Shown: positions 14,550-26,023 of the stretch, in pieces
Layout: each line of letters begins with the position of its first letter
Position numbering within the stretch: the first letter of the stretch is position 1
From: Fratercula arctica
Taxonomy: Eukaryota > Chordata > Aves > Charadriiformes > Alcidae
Assembly (NCBI GenBank): GCA_947846985.1
Contig: CANTUZ010000012.1
Coordinates: 23,894,135 to 23,958,134, forward strand
Direction of reading: 5' to 3'
DNA: 64,000 nucleotides
Notes under the pieces: generated by a model
What the model was told of the DNA's origin: nothing
Databases searched by the model: none
Seen by the model: only the letters and a program-made list of their open reading frames with translations
Position numbers and translations under genes: made by a program

Positions 14550-15244
14550 TAGGATCATAGAATGGTTCGGGTTGGAAGGGACCTTAAAGATCATCTAGTT
14601 CCAAGGCCCCTGCCATGGGCAGGGACACCTCCCACTAGACCAGGCTGCTCAAAGCCCCATCCAGCCTGGTCTTGAACACTTCCAGGGATGGGGCATCAAC
14701 AACTTCTCTGGGCAACCTGTTCCACTGCCTCAGCACCCTCACAGTAAATTTATTTCTGATATCCAATATAAATCCACCCTCTTTCAGTTTGAAACCGTTA
14801 CCCCTCATCCTATCACTACACTCCCTGATAAAGACTCCCTCCCCATCCTTCCTGTAGGCCCCCTTTAGGTATTGGAAGGCTGCTACAAGGCCTCCCTGGA
14901 GCCTTCTCTTCTCCAGGCTGAACAACCCCAACTCTCTCAGCCTGTCCTCACAGCAGAGGTGCTCCAGCCCTCTCATCATCTTCGTGGCCCTCCACTGGAC
15001 CCATTCCAACAGGTCCATGTCCTTCTTATTTTGGAGGCCCCAGAGCTGGACACAGTACTCCAGGTGGGGTCCCACCAGAGCGGAACAGAGGGCCAGAATC
15101 ACCACCCTCGACCTGCTGGCCATGCTTCTTTTGATGCGGCCCTGGATACAGTTGGCTTTCTGGGCTGCAAGTGCACATTGCCGGCTCATGCTGAGCTTCT
15201 CATCAACCAACACCCCAAGTCCACCTCAGGGCTGCTCTCAAAAA
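14550..15244 (-). mobile_element. CR1 LINE, 5'-truncated, 3' end intact
   Basis: Reverse-oriented CR1 retrotransposon. The low-coordinate edge carries the typical CR1 3' terminus (tcatagaatggttcgggttg followed by 'ggaagggacctt'). The body runs to about 15244, where similarity stops. CR1 is the dominant avian and reptilian non-LTR retrotransposon; copies are usually 5'-truncated, as here. On the minus strand an uninterrupted 192-codon frame (15213-14635) encodes the C-terminal part of the CR1 ORF2 protein, including the stretches [11 protein letters not shown] and [14 protein letters not shown]. The absence of stops across about 580 bases suggests a fairly young insertion. It is not a host gene. 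Confidence 0.95.
14635..15213 (-). pseudogene. CR1 ORF2 fragment (reverse-transcriptase protein, C-terminal end)
   Basis: A 192-codon frame within the truncated CR1 copy. It matches the C-terminal end of the CR1 reverse transcriptase/endonuclease protein, downstream of the polymerase palm motifs, with [33 protein letters not shown] and a final [18 protein letters not shown] segment. The N-terminal endonuclease and the catalytic YxDD region are missing because the element is 5'-truncated. It cannot make an active enzyme. Confidence 0.9.
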
Positions 15245-15761
15245 ATAGCCTTTTTTTTTTTCCCCTGTGTCCCACCCCCACAGTGTCACTGGCCCACGGG
15301 GCAGGCAAAAACACTTTATTGGAAGATGACCACCTCTCTCTCTCTCCTCACAGTACTTCTCATCAAACTTAAATGATTTTTCACTCAGGGCTAAGCTGTG
15401 TCAGTAAAAGTTGAATTTGGGTCTAACAAGCATAAAAAGAGAAGCACAATGTATCAACTTGACTATGCTATGCCTCCTGCATTCATTACTCTTTACTATG
15501 ATAGCCAAAGAGAAAACAGAAAGAGACAAGGCAGAGCACGATGTTGAAAAGTTTGCGCTGAAATACTTGCAGCCCAAAATAATTGTATTTACTGCTGATA
15601 TCAAACTCCATCAATATTTAGAAACTTTGGGTACGGTTATTGATTCATAGAGAATGCCAGCTTTCCTAAACCCGTGCTTCAGCACCGTAACATGCAACAC
15701 AGGTAGTGGCAGCATATTAAACCTCATAAAGACAAACCAGTCTGGGCAGCAAACTTTTGTT

Positions 15762-15765
<4 letters not shown>

Positions 15766-15794
<29 letters not shown>
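15766..15794. repeat. Poly-A run (29 nt)
   Basis: Uninterrupted A homopolymer followed by 'gaagag'. No retroposed gene body was recognised immediately upstream. Confidence 0.9.
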
Positions 15795-15796
<2 letters not shown>

Positions 15797-17783
15797 AGAG
15801 ACAGCACGTTAAGATTTATATGTTATCTCTGACTTTGACTACCTCTCTCAGGAAAGAGAGCACCATGTTTCTAGGATTTCCAGAGATTTATATGCCAGTG
15901 TTCTTGAAAAGCTCTTAGGATCAATGCCTGAAATAACTGATCTCTTAAAAGTGCTGCTCTCTGGATAGCGTCTTCTGTCTCTCAAGGCAACATGCAATCT
16001 GATGAGAACTACTACTTAGAATATGCAAAAGAGATGCCAAGAGTTTAATAAAGACATTCATGTCTTAAAAGTTATCCACCACATTACAGCAGGACTCTGA
16101 ATGCGTACATTGACAAAATGCAAATAAAAAAGCTCACTTCATTTGAAAACTGACAAAGTATACATACAGAGCCTGTTTACGTACGGAGCCTGTTAGTATG
16201 CAATATCTTTTTTATTATTATTTATTTATTTAAAAACTTTATAATGTCAGAAGCAATTCTGCAACAATATCTCTAATAACGGGACCTAAACATAATGCAG
16301 ATGATGCGCATTTCTACTGGCTTTCAAAAATATAATGGAGACCAAGAACTTTACTCAATAAGACTACCCAACAACTCTAACTCAACTACCCAAGAACTGT
16401 TCTGTGTAGGTAAACACTGGGGGGGAGGGAGGAGAAGCATGCAGAACTATATTTCAGGCATTGGTTTCATACAGCTCTTAAACATGTATTAAATTCAATG
16501 ACTCCGGTGATTTGAATGGTACTTAGTCTCAATAAAAACTAATTTTAAAGTATCCTTGTATGTAAGGATCACGTAAATACTTCTGTCAGACTTCAACAGC
16601 AAGTAAAACCACCAGTACACTCAAAAGGATCTCAAAGTTAAATTAGTTCATCTTTTAGGAGTCCACATGAGATAGCTATGCTTAAAGATCTGGACCTATA
16701 AGAACTATTCTGCAAGCACACATTACACTTCCTGCAACATACACCTACATAATACTGAACAGGAAGAACTCAAACAGTCCCACTTGGAAGAAGTATTCTC
16801 ATCCTCTTCTGCCGTATTTAATTAGTATTCTTGATGTTTCACTCTCCAACTGCATTAATTTTCAGAGTTACAGGGTGTTCATTTTATACTTTTTTCTTTA
16901 ATGACTTCAGTCAACAACACACAGAACAATTTAGGAGTATCATGAAGCAATTTTTTTTTGCTAGAGGGAACGAAGTCACGATACGTGTTCCAAAACATGT
17001 CAAAGGTACGTGAGTAAGAAAGGTGTGGTCTGTGTTCAGCTAGTTACAACATTTAGACTTTCAGAGCCAAGGCAGCTGCAACGCTAGTGGCACAACCAGC
17101 ATTCCTACTTTTTGAAAAGTGCTTAGCTCTGCCAGGCTGTAATGTGGTGTACGGAGTTGCCATCGTGTTTAATGTTTGACTCCAACTATTCTCAGGTGTC
17201 CACATCTAGAAATATTTAATAATCCATGGCTTAGTTTTATTCCAAATAATATCTGCATAACAAATCTCCAGTAATTAAACTATACAAGAAACATAAAGGA
17301 CAGAAATGTAATTACTGTAAAAAATGGCACTAAAAATATCACACAGTTACACTGAAAACCATTGAGAGTTTTCTACAGACACATAATGGGTCTCCAGAGG
17401 AAATGTTCACCCACTTGAGTATATAGTCTATAAGCAAGGATTTAATTTTCCTAAGGGCTGCTGCTGCCGCCATGATTCCACAAAAGTATCTATTAAACTA
17501 ACAGGAAGAACAGAATCACTTTGAAATTCTACCTAAAACTGCAATTGGTTTATGACTGTTAGAAGAGCAACTCATATTCAATACAGCTAAGCACTGAGCA
17601 CCACTACAGTTCAGAGCTGAGAATACCCACAACTTTGCAGATCACAACCTAAGCTTTATAAGCAACTGTCTGCTTTTCATCACTCAGTTATTTCTTTTAA
17701 AACTACAGAGTACAGTAGGGTGGGTCATGTTAACCAAAAGCCCAGAGGCATTTTGTTGTTCAGGTAGAACTGAAGCACTGCTT

Positions 17784-17803
17784 AAAAAAAAAAAAAAAAA
17801 AAA
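17784..17803. repeat. Poly-A run (20 nt)
   Basis: Homopolymer of about 20 As continuing into an A-rich stretch with G interruptions. Confidence 0.85.
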
Positions 17804-20553
17804 GAAAAGAAAAAAAATAGAGTTCAATCAGCTGACCTTATCTTCAGAATCACAAACAGAGCAATCACTTTAGACCTTCAGGACTTTAGCAATAAAGAAA
17901 GTTCTCAACATTGCATGCATCACAATGGTATTCATAATACAACTTGATAAAGCGAGTTACAGCTTTCTCACTCTTTTTATTTAATGTTTAACTATTAAAA
18001 AGTCATGACAAACCTGGGTCCACGTGTCTAGAGTTTCTTCTAATTCCGTTCGTTCGTTTCTGCACAGCAAAAACACAAATCAAGGATATGAATAAACATG
18101 TTTTCTTGTAGGCACATTGCACTCCTTTCATTCCCACAATCTACTATGCAAAGCTGGTTTTCTTATCTCTCCCAACCATCACCACAATTATCTTTATCTT
18201 GTAGAAAGATCACACTTTGAAAAATACTCTTAGTGAGTAGACAGTTTTTTCATATATCCCATTTCGTCTGACACTAGGCTCAAAAGATTCCCAGTCCACA
18301 GAAGGTTTATTCATACATCAACATGTTTTGATACCAAGAAGAAATTTATTTTTCAATTATATATGAATAGGATAGTGGAAAAATACACATTTTGGCATTA
18401 TATGCCCCAGATAATGTCCACAAACACAAAAGTATCAAGCTGCTTGCATTGCTTTAACAACATAGAAACTTTCACTATTCCTACTTTGCACTTAAGGCAG
18501 GCAGAATTTCCTGTGCAATTCTTAATTTCCTTATTTTATGGGCAAGTACTTAAATATATTGAGTAACTCCTCCCCTTTCTTTTAAATGTGGATGAACCAG
18601 AGCTGTGTGAAATCAGAAATTCTCTGACCTCCAACACGACAGACTTTTTTTTTTTTTTTACTTTTTTAATGTATTTTATACTCCAAGACACTTAATATGG
18701 ATCCCTGAAAATTACAATGTGAAATAACACATATCTGTGAACTACTGATCTGCTTTTGCAAACTTGTTTTAACTGGTAGCTTGCATGAAGGCTCATGCAT
18801 TTATTTATTTTTTTAATCAAACCACGCAGAGAAACACATGTTGCATAACAAAGGGAACAATTAGGTTGCTCCGATTTACTTGCAGTTGATATAAGCTGAT
18901 GCAGGACACACACGGAGGCAAGCCAGAAAGCAGTACCCTGAGGCACAACCAAATTACTAAACCCTCTAGCAAGCTGGCAAAATGGAATGCTTGGTTTAAA
19001 AACAGCCTCCAAACCCTTGAGTCTTCGGACACACTCTCTCTGTACCCCACAATTCTAATTACAGAAAGGATGCAAGTTTCGTTTCATCTGCAGTGTAAAG
19101 AAGAAAAATTTAAAATTGCTGCTACGATGAAGGTAATATTACTGAATAAGAACAAAAGGCTCAATTATATCCTCATTATTTTTTTTAAATGGAGGCTGTA
19201 TTGCTGATAAGGATTGATGCAGAGTGGTGAGTAACCACAGATTTGCACAAAAGAGGGAAAGGGGCAGGAGTGGGAAAAGCAAGCACGAAGGAAGATACAG
19301 AAATGTTTAACTGAAATGAAAGAAAAAACAACCCCAAACAAAAATTCTGTGACAACATTAAGTCATATACACCAAAGGATGGGATGGGAAACAATTTTGA
19401 GGAAATAACTCTTGAGCTGTACGAAAACATGCTCAATACCCCTAAATATATTGCAGTACCAGTAGATTTTATTACATTACTGGTATGAAATCTAAATCCA
19501 TGTTTTCCTTCTGCTCAGAGAGAAATAAGGCAGGCACTTAAACAAAAGTCTTGGTAAAAACGAAAGCAATCTTGACATTTTTGATCAACTCAGTAGTCAA
19601 TAGCAAATCAATAGCTCCAGAGAGGAAGCCGTTTTTTCCTCGCAAAAAAGATTTATGAATCAAGCTAGGGGGTGAGAAGCTGAGCCATGAGGCACAGTAA
19701 GCGACCTGTTGATGGCTGCCTGGTGCTGCCCATCAGCCTGAGAGTGCCAGGCAAACGGCCCATGCCTAGTTTCCATGTTTTAGAGTGCTCTTACTTAGCA
19801 GGTATTAAGCAGTTAAATTACCATAAACTTCTGATCTAAAATAGATGCTGGAAACAGTTACACTGTACATTTAAAGTGCCGCCTCTCTTTTATCAGAACT
19901 GGCAGAGAAAGCCCAGCCACCATGCCCTTCTGTCCTTCAGGGGAAAGGCACCAGGAGCTCGCGAGAAAATAACCCCGGGCAGCTTGCAGCCACCTTGGGC
20001 TGCAGCAAGGTACGTTACGTGCACCAGCGTAGCTCCTCTGCACGGGGCCCATTTTACCACTCTCCCCAGAGTACATAAACTCCATAGTCAATGGATAGCT
20101 CTGCAACTAAAGTCTTTTTATACGAAGCAACAAACACTGCCCTGGCGATCCTTCATCGCCCCGCAGTCTGGCATGGCAGAGATTGGTACACTAGCGTGTT
20201 AGTCCAGCAGGACTCACTAGCATTTAAAAAAAAAAAAGTTAGCATTTACACATCAGTTGTGAGGCAATGTATGTTTTTACCTGCAACTTAAAAAAACATC
20301 TCCACCCCTTCCAGTGTTCTCAGCATTGAGCCATATCAACTAAAAATTGATTCACGCTTTGGACAGAATACATTTATATTTAATTATGAATACCTGATTT
20401 CTTAGACAACTTTTTTCCACCACTCTAAAGAAATATGTTGTTAAATGCAGAAGAAAAACATACCTGCTCCAACGGCACACACACAAAGTAAATAAGGAGC
20501 TCTTATGTCACCGACAAAACAAACATCACATGCAAAGGAAAATGAATCCTTAC

Positions 20554-20576
20554 CTCATGTTTCAGGTTCCCGTGTT
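20554..20576 (-). CDS. VAV3: VAV3 microexon after the C1 domain (23 nt)
   Basis: On the minus strand a good acceptor (ttatgtttcag) precedes 23 nt, and a gtaagg donor follows. The preceding exon ends one base into a codon. With that base the microexon reads E-HGNLKHE and ends in phase 0. This fits the start of the VAV3 linker between C1 and the N-terminal SH3, where I recall the human protein reading GEQGTLKLPE. The exon is too short for ordinary ORF calling and was found by phase and family resemblance. It is also the shared 3' part of the proposed alternative first exon starting at 20601. The sequence diverges from the human version at several positions, so the exon is likely but not certain. 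Confidence 0.75.
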
Positions 20577-20601
20577 CTGAAACATAAGTAAAAATTGGCA
20601 T
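20554..20601 (-). CDS. VAV3: Candidate alternative first coding exon of the short VAV3 isoform (VAV3.1 type)
   Basis: Read straight through the microexon acceptor, the frame extends upstream to an ATG at 20601 and gives MPIFTYVSEHGNLKHE (16 codons) before the gtaagg donor. From memory, the short human VAV3 isoform, which lacks CH, DH, PH and C1 and keeps only SH3-SH2-SH3, starts with a similar short unique peptide (MPIFTF-like) joined to this same linker. Transcription from here would yield an adaptor-like protein with no exchange activity. A TATA-like box and CpG-rich sequence lie upstream on the same strand. The frame stays open further upstream, with another ATG at 20907, so the start is chosen by family resemblance and nearness to the splice site. 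Confidence 0.65.
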
Positions 20602-20860
20602 TATTGGCGATTGATTTGTAAAAAGCGTGCAATTTACAATCTCAGCCTGTGCTGTGCTGCATTTACAGAACCCCCTGCTGCCTTCTTTCGCTACCTGATA
20701 CCTGCGGCCGCCCCGGCAGCCCGGCGCTGCGCCAGGTCCTGTTGTGCAAACCCTGCTGCGCTCTGCTCCCGCCCACGGGAACGGCTCCCTCCTGCCACCT
20801 GTGCCGCACTTCCCAGCAGGGGCAGGGAAATCTGGTCCTCTGAAATTTATAGGCTTTTTA
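20602..20860 (-). promoter_or_regulatory. Candidate internal VAV3 promoter and 5' UTR
   Basis: Immediately upstream, on the minus strand, of the proposed alternative first exon lies a GC- and CpG-rich block (about 20695-20830, with a NotI-like gcggccgc core). It is embedded in otherwise AT-rich intron. A TATA-like CTATAAAT (20852-20845) sits at the upstream edge, which would place a start site near 20815 and leave a 5' UTR of about 210 nt. The position, strand and composition all suit a promoter for the short isoform. No transcript evidence is available from sequence alone. Confidence 0.5.
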
Positions 20861-23800
20861 GAACTTTTCAAAAATGTCTTACAAATATTGATTCGTTGGG
20901 AATCCAAAAGCGATGGTTCCTCATTGCAAGTCTACACCTTTTCTCGTCTCTGTCTTTTCGTAGCATGCCAACACATACCAAGATAAAATGTATACCTTTA
21001 GCTTCAAAATTTTCTATATTTCGTGCCTTTAAAGTTCAATTCAGCATTGCATTAGTATACCACAGACTCTGAAGCCATCAGTTTTTTATTCACCTCTTTT
21101 GCTATGAATTTTCTTGTACTATTTAAAAATAAGGAAATAAAAATAAAGTCCTGTGGGTGATCAGAAGGACTGCATCAGGACAATAACACTTTTACATGCA
21201 CACACCACCACAAATCACGGAAGACACAAAAAGGGGTATTTTTTTACATTTTTCTTTGAATGTCTCATCTGTTAACAGGTATTTGGGTGTACTCTAGATT
21301 TTGGTTCACTGCCTTATCAAAGCTCGCGCAGCTGTATTTACCTGTGTGCATGCTCTAGGACTGCACACGCTGTTGAAGCAAAGCACAAACTGCACATGCC
21401 CGGTCTGTACTGCATCACCTTTGAAAACTTTCACTGTAGTATCTTGTAAACAGTCAGCTATATCCACAGTAAATGGACTAAAAAGCTTTAACTGCAAGTA
21501 GATTGTGTTCTGCTAAAAAAAAATTACATTAAATAGTAAAGTGTGGGAAAAAAAAAAAAATCTTTGGCTTTCTAGCATTTTATGCAAAGCCGATAAGGCA
21601 TGCCGAGACCAAGCACGCCAGCTGAGGGCTCGGGGCCAGGCAGGGGAGGCACAGCCTGTTTACTGCTGGCAGAGCTCTCTTCTCACGTACACTCTCGGTC
21701 ACCGTTCCCTCTCTCATACCGTGCACCAAAGACACATCGTCTTGTCATCCACGGAAAACACTTCTATGATTATAACCTTTCCAAAAGTATTAATTTGCAT
21801 TTGTATAGTGAGCAAAGAGAAGAAAAATAAGCCTGCCCCGAAGAAGGAGATGCAGGCAGACTACTGAGGTTTTCTAAGGAGCCTAAGGAAATTAGTTGCC
21901 CAAGTGCTGCTGAAATTCAATATAATTTTGGTATTTACTTTCACAATTTGATACACCTTTCAGAATTTTTGCCAAAATCTGAATAAAATCAGTTTTTTAG
22001 AATGTTTCATGTCAGCATTAAAAATGACTTCAAATGAAGGGAAGTCATTTAGGGAAGTACTTGCAGGGAGGGACAAAACTTCAAATCCAGACTTAGGATT
22101 TGGGTTGGTTTGTTTGTTTTGGGGTTTTTTTTAAATGGCCTTTTAAGTTCTGCAGATCCCTTATCAAAAGAATGAAATGGAAATGTCATTCTATCCTCCA
22201 ATAGGAATTAATGAATCTGATTTTTAATGGTTGCTATGGTTGCTGTTGAATACTATTTTTACCTCTAGGAAATATCCCAAACCCAACTAGATGAATGAGT
22301 TCTATTTGGTGATTTCAGCATCCCAACACTTTTCAAAATAAATAATTAAGAAACCCATTGATGAACTCTCAATAATTGGATTCAAGTAATCACTACACAG
22401 GAAGGCAATAAATACTCCTGATAATTCGCATAAAATAAATTTACTTAAAAGGGAGGTGGGAGGATTGGATTAAAAAGAAGGCCCAAAACTTTGCCAACAC
22501 TGATGGACTGAAGCGCCATTTGTGACTTCACTATTAACGCTTCAGGAACAGAAAAATATCTAGTACCTGTATTTCTACAGAAAATCCTATACAAAAAATA
22601 AGACTTATGCTTGTCTTGTTATTTCATTACAGTTTAAATATTCCTGTATTTCAGAATATTCTGTATTGAATTATGTTAATTGTTTCCTCATGAGATCTTT
22701 TTTCCAGATGTTACACAAGAGCAAAGAACCCTCATTTCTATTTATTTCTATTTTTAGAAAAAAAAGAATGTCTGAGGATATCCTACTCATCAGCAATGTG
22801 CCAATGAAATTATCAAGTGAGTGAGTTCCCAGTTCTGACAGCAGGCTACTTTTACTGGCATAGTTCAGCAAAATTTTCAGGTTTTTTGTTTATTTCCTAA
22901 GGCCATGATACCATTGGGTCACATTTTGATAATTATATTTTACTACAAAAGCAACAGGAGCAGCAGCTGGCCTGAATAAATGAGGGAGCACAGATCGGAA
23001 AATGGGAATAAGCTGCTCCTCAGGGATGCAACAGAGCGGCTGGATTTACATGCTAACTAAATAGAGAGTAAATAAAAAGGTTATGTAGTAAACTACTCAC
23101 CTTCCTATTTTAAAAGAAAATTTAAAATATTTAAAATGCAGGAAGTATACAGTAAGCTACTTTGAAGGAGCTGTGGGACTACCTGCTCCTTTCCGGCCAT
23201 TTAGCCAGTCACTGCATAATCAGAAGAAAAGCACGTCATGACCTAGTCGTACCATAGTGTAGGACTCTGCACAAAATATCAAGCCCCTTAAATGACTTCT
23301 GTTCAGATTGAACAAGGATGGTTAGTTCAACAATACAGCTCAACCTTTGTTGCAGTTAAACAAAAGGTGGCGTAAGTCCAATGGAAATTCTGGGATTTGA
23401 GTATTTACTTGTCAATGCTGTTGGCATGGTAGGTTTGGAGGAGAGCCAGCAATTTTGCAACTATCGATCAAGTCAGCAAAAAGGTAAACAGTGAAAGCTG
23501 CCGGTTTCTTTTCAGATGTCAAAAACCCATGCTTTTTATGAATAATGTCTAATGAGCTGTAGCAAGCAATTATTACATTAACAGCATGGACTACATTATT
23601 GAGCACACAGATTACCATATGAAAGCAACTCTAAACTTCACCCATTCATATGGTTACATTTTCTTTCAAGTTCATCACACAGTTGAAGAAACTTCTTTTC
23701 CACCTAGGGAAATGTAGTACTTTTTCAAATGGAATTATCTGAGGGAGAAAGGAATCATGCATAAGTTAACTAAAAATTACTATAAAAATGCCCAGTTAAT

Positions 23801-24730
23801 GTTATTCTAATCTATTTATGCCCTGATGAGAGATGCTTCTAACATTCCCTGGGAACAGTGATATAAAGAAGAAAATTTTGTGGGTTTTGCACTGTATTTA
23901 AAATATTCAAAACATTTTCACATTGTAGAACTATTACTGGAGGTTCATCTAATTGAAATATTCAATAGTCTGTTGAACCAGCAACCATTTGCCTGAGAAT
24001 ATGTAATTCAATATAATTGGACAGACTTGGAAAAATTCCAGTTTGGCAATAGAAATGGATTGTTAATTCTGTTGGTTTAGACTAGGAAACAGACTGGAGT
24101 TCTGGAGTATGTTCTGGGCAGAGTGATACTGTTTTATCAGTCCTGAGGGCCTCTGCAGAAATTGCAAGGGCCACAGAACAACCTGCACAATGAAAGTGGG
24201 CATAAGGAGGGAGACAGTTTCTCCCTTGTCTGCTAAAGGTGTGTCTTACTCATGCTTGTTTACCAAAGGTCCCAGTCTTAACCATTCCCAAATAGAAACT
24301 CTTCCGACTAGTGGGAGAGCATCACCAGATAAGTAAAATTGTCCTGTGCCTTGAAATAAGGCATAGGAGGCGCAGCTGAGAAGCCAGAGGAGTAGAAAGG
24401 GAAGGGGAGACCTCCACATCAGCCACCAGAGAAACACCACCACATACATCCTTATATGGCCCTGTCAGATAAATATGTGCATCCGTTTTGTAATCCTTGT
24501 GTTTAAGGATTTCATAAGGCCTTGTGTTTAAGACTGCACAATCAGACTTGAAGTGCATCTAAACATTAGCAAAAAAGAGGGGGCATGAAGGATTTCAAGT
24601 CACAGACAAATTAAGCGATGGGACATAGAGGTAAAATATATGAAAATGCAGAGGACTAGTTGAGCTTGTATAGGGCAGCATTTCAGGGGAAAAACATTAA
24701 ACCAATAATGACAGAAATGAGCACAGAAGA

Positions 24731-24794
24731 CTTGGGGGGTTGGACTAGATGATCTCTGAAGGTCCCTTCCAACCCCTACAATTCTGTGTGATTC
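24731..24794 (+). mobile_element. CR1 LINE 3'-terminal fragment
   Basis: Carries the classical CR1 3' end (ggggggttggactagatgat, then 'ctctgaaggtcccttccaac' and a final 'attctgtgtgatt'). Only about 65 bases survive, which is common for severely 5'-truncated CR1 insertions. Confidence 0.85.
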
Positions 24795-25934
24795 AACCAG
24801 CACTGCTGACTTACGGCAACAAGGGCAGGAACAATAAAACAAAAAACCAAGGCCTAAATGCAGACATTTTGTTTTATTTATTAATTCAGCTGACTAACTC
24901 TGCATCTTTTATTGCTGCGACTTCTACAGTCTGTTGAACTGGCCTTCTCTGAAACAAAACATCTGAAGAGCTGGCATATGTTTGTGTATAAGGCATAGCA
25001 TGACAACGCAGCAATTTATCTTCAGATTTTGTCAATGTTTCTCAGAAGTGTATCATCTAAATCTGACACTTATTAAATTTGTCACTCTAAAGGTTTCATG
25101 TGTCTTTGGATGTCTTTTTGGATGTTTTGAATTTTCACCAACTGTGACTTGGAATGAAATACAAAAAGATTTAATCCACTCAGGGAAGCTCTAAGCATCA
25201 TTTCAGAAAGGCTAGCAAAAACTTCTGCTGAATAGTCTAAAAAGAAAACAAAATCTTAAACTGTAGAAAACTAGAAAATGATGAAAAAAATTCAAATGCC
25301 TTTACAAAACCTAATGGCATATTCTTATAGCAGCATTTTGAATTCTGATCACCTCTTTTAAAATAGACCTCTAGAAATAGAATTCTACAGAATGGGAATG
25401 GAAATTGAGGCATAGAAAAAGTTCCACTTATGAAGAGATAATAAAAAAAATTTAAGACTATTCAGTTCAGAGAGTATATTAGTAAGAGGTCATGAGAAGT
25501 TACAAAATGATTTATCATACAGAAGCAGTCAGTCAAGGCTTCCATTGACTCTTCTCACAAAACCCCAAAGTCGCATGTTAAATTAAAAAGGTCAAACATA
25601 ACCAGGATAAGATATGCAACCTACAAAAAACAACAACAAAACCTAAAAGCAAAAAAAAACCCTTTACAAAACTCACTGTTCCAAAACTTCTGAAATGCAG
25701 TTAGATATTTCTAATCAAGAAAAACAGGGAAGGTATGCAAAAGCATTAACAAGATATAAAAACCCTTAGAACACCAAAAAGATAAAAAGAAAATTTCATG
25801 GGATTAAGAAAGTAGCATCATTCTTGGGCATTGTCTTCCACACAGAGGATTTGAGCTTTCCTGTGAAGCATCTCAAATCAACCATTGGCAGAATGACAGA
25901 ACACCAGATTAAACAAACCACATGTATATCATGG

Positions 25935-25994
<60 letters not shown>

Positions 25995-26023
25995 CACACA
26001 CACACACACATACACACACACAC
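25935..26023. repeat. Compound microsatellite (GATA)15 plus (CA)n
   Basis: Fifteen uninterrupted GATA units (25935-25994) run directly into a CA/TACA repeat of about 29 bases, followed by a short AT repeat. On the minus strand it creates a spurious open frame of repeated YLSI. Such perfect arrays are usually length-polymorphic. Confidence 0.97.

Larger units (their letters stand above)
1..20553. other. Non-coding sequence, probable VAV3 intron
   Basis: No convincing exon was found here. The next expected VAV3 exon (linker into the N-terminal SH3) was sought on the minus strand and not seen, so this is most simply the intron 3' of the 23-nt microexon. It holds T/G-rich tracts near 0.94-1.1 kb and 1.85-1.9 kb, a weak CR1 tail near 8.6 kb, a clear CR1 copy at 14.55-15.24 kb, and several A or T homopolymers. 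Otherwise it is unremarkable AT-rich sequence. All open frames here are short and lack family resemblance, except for the CR1 reverse-transcriptase fragment. Confidence 0.7.

Noticed and set aside
14872..15376. Plus-strand open frames of 130 and 166 codons
   Set aside because: They are antisense shadows of the CR1 ORF2 fragment that lies on the minus strand.
20611..21072. Plus-strand open frame of 153 codons in the GC-rich patch
   Set aside because: It runs antisense to the candidate VAV3 internal promoter, is open because of GC composition, and has no recognisable domain.
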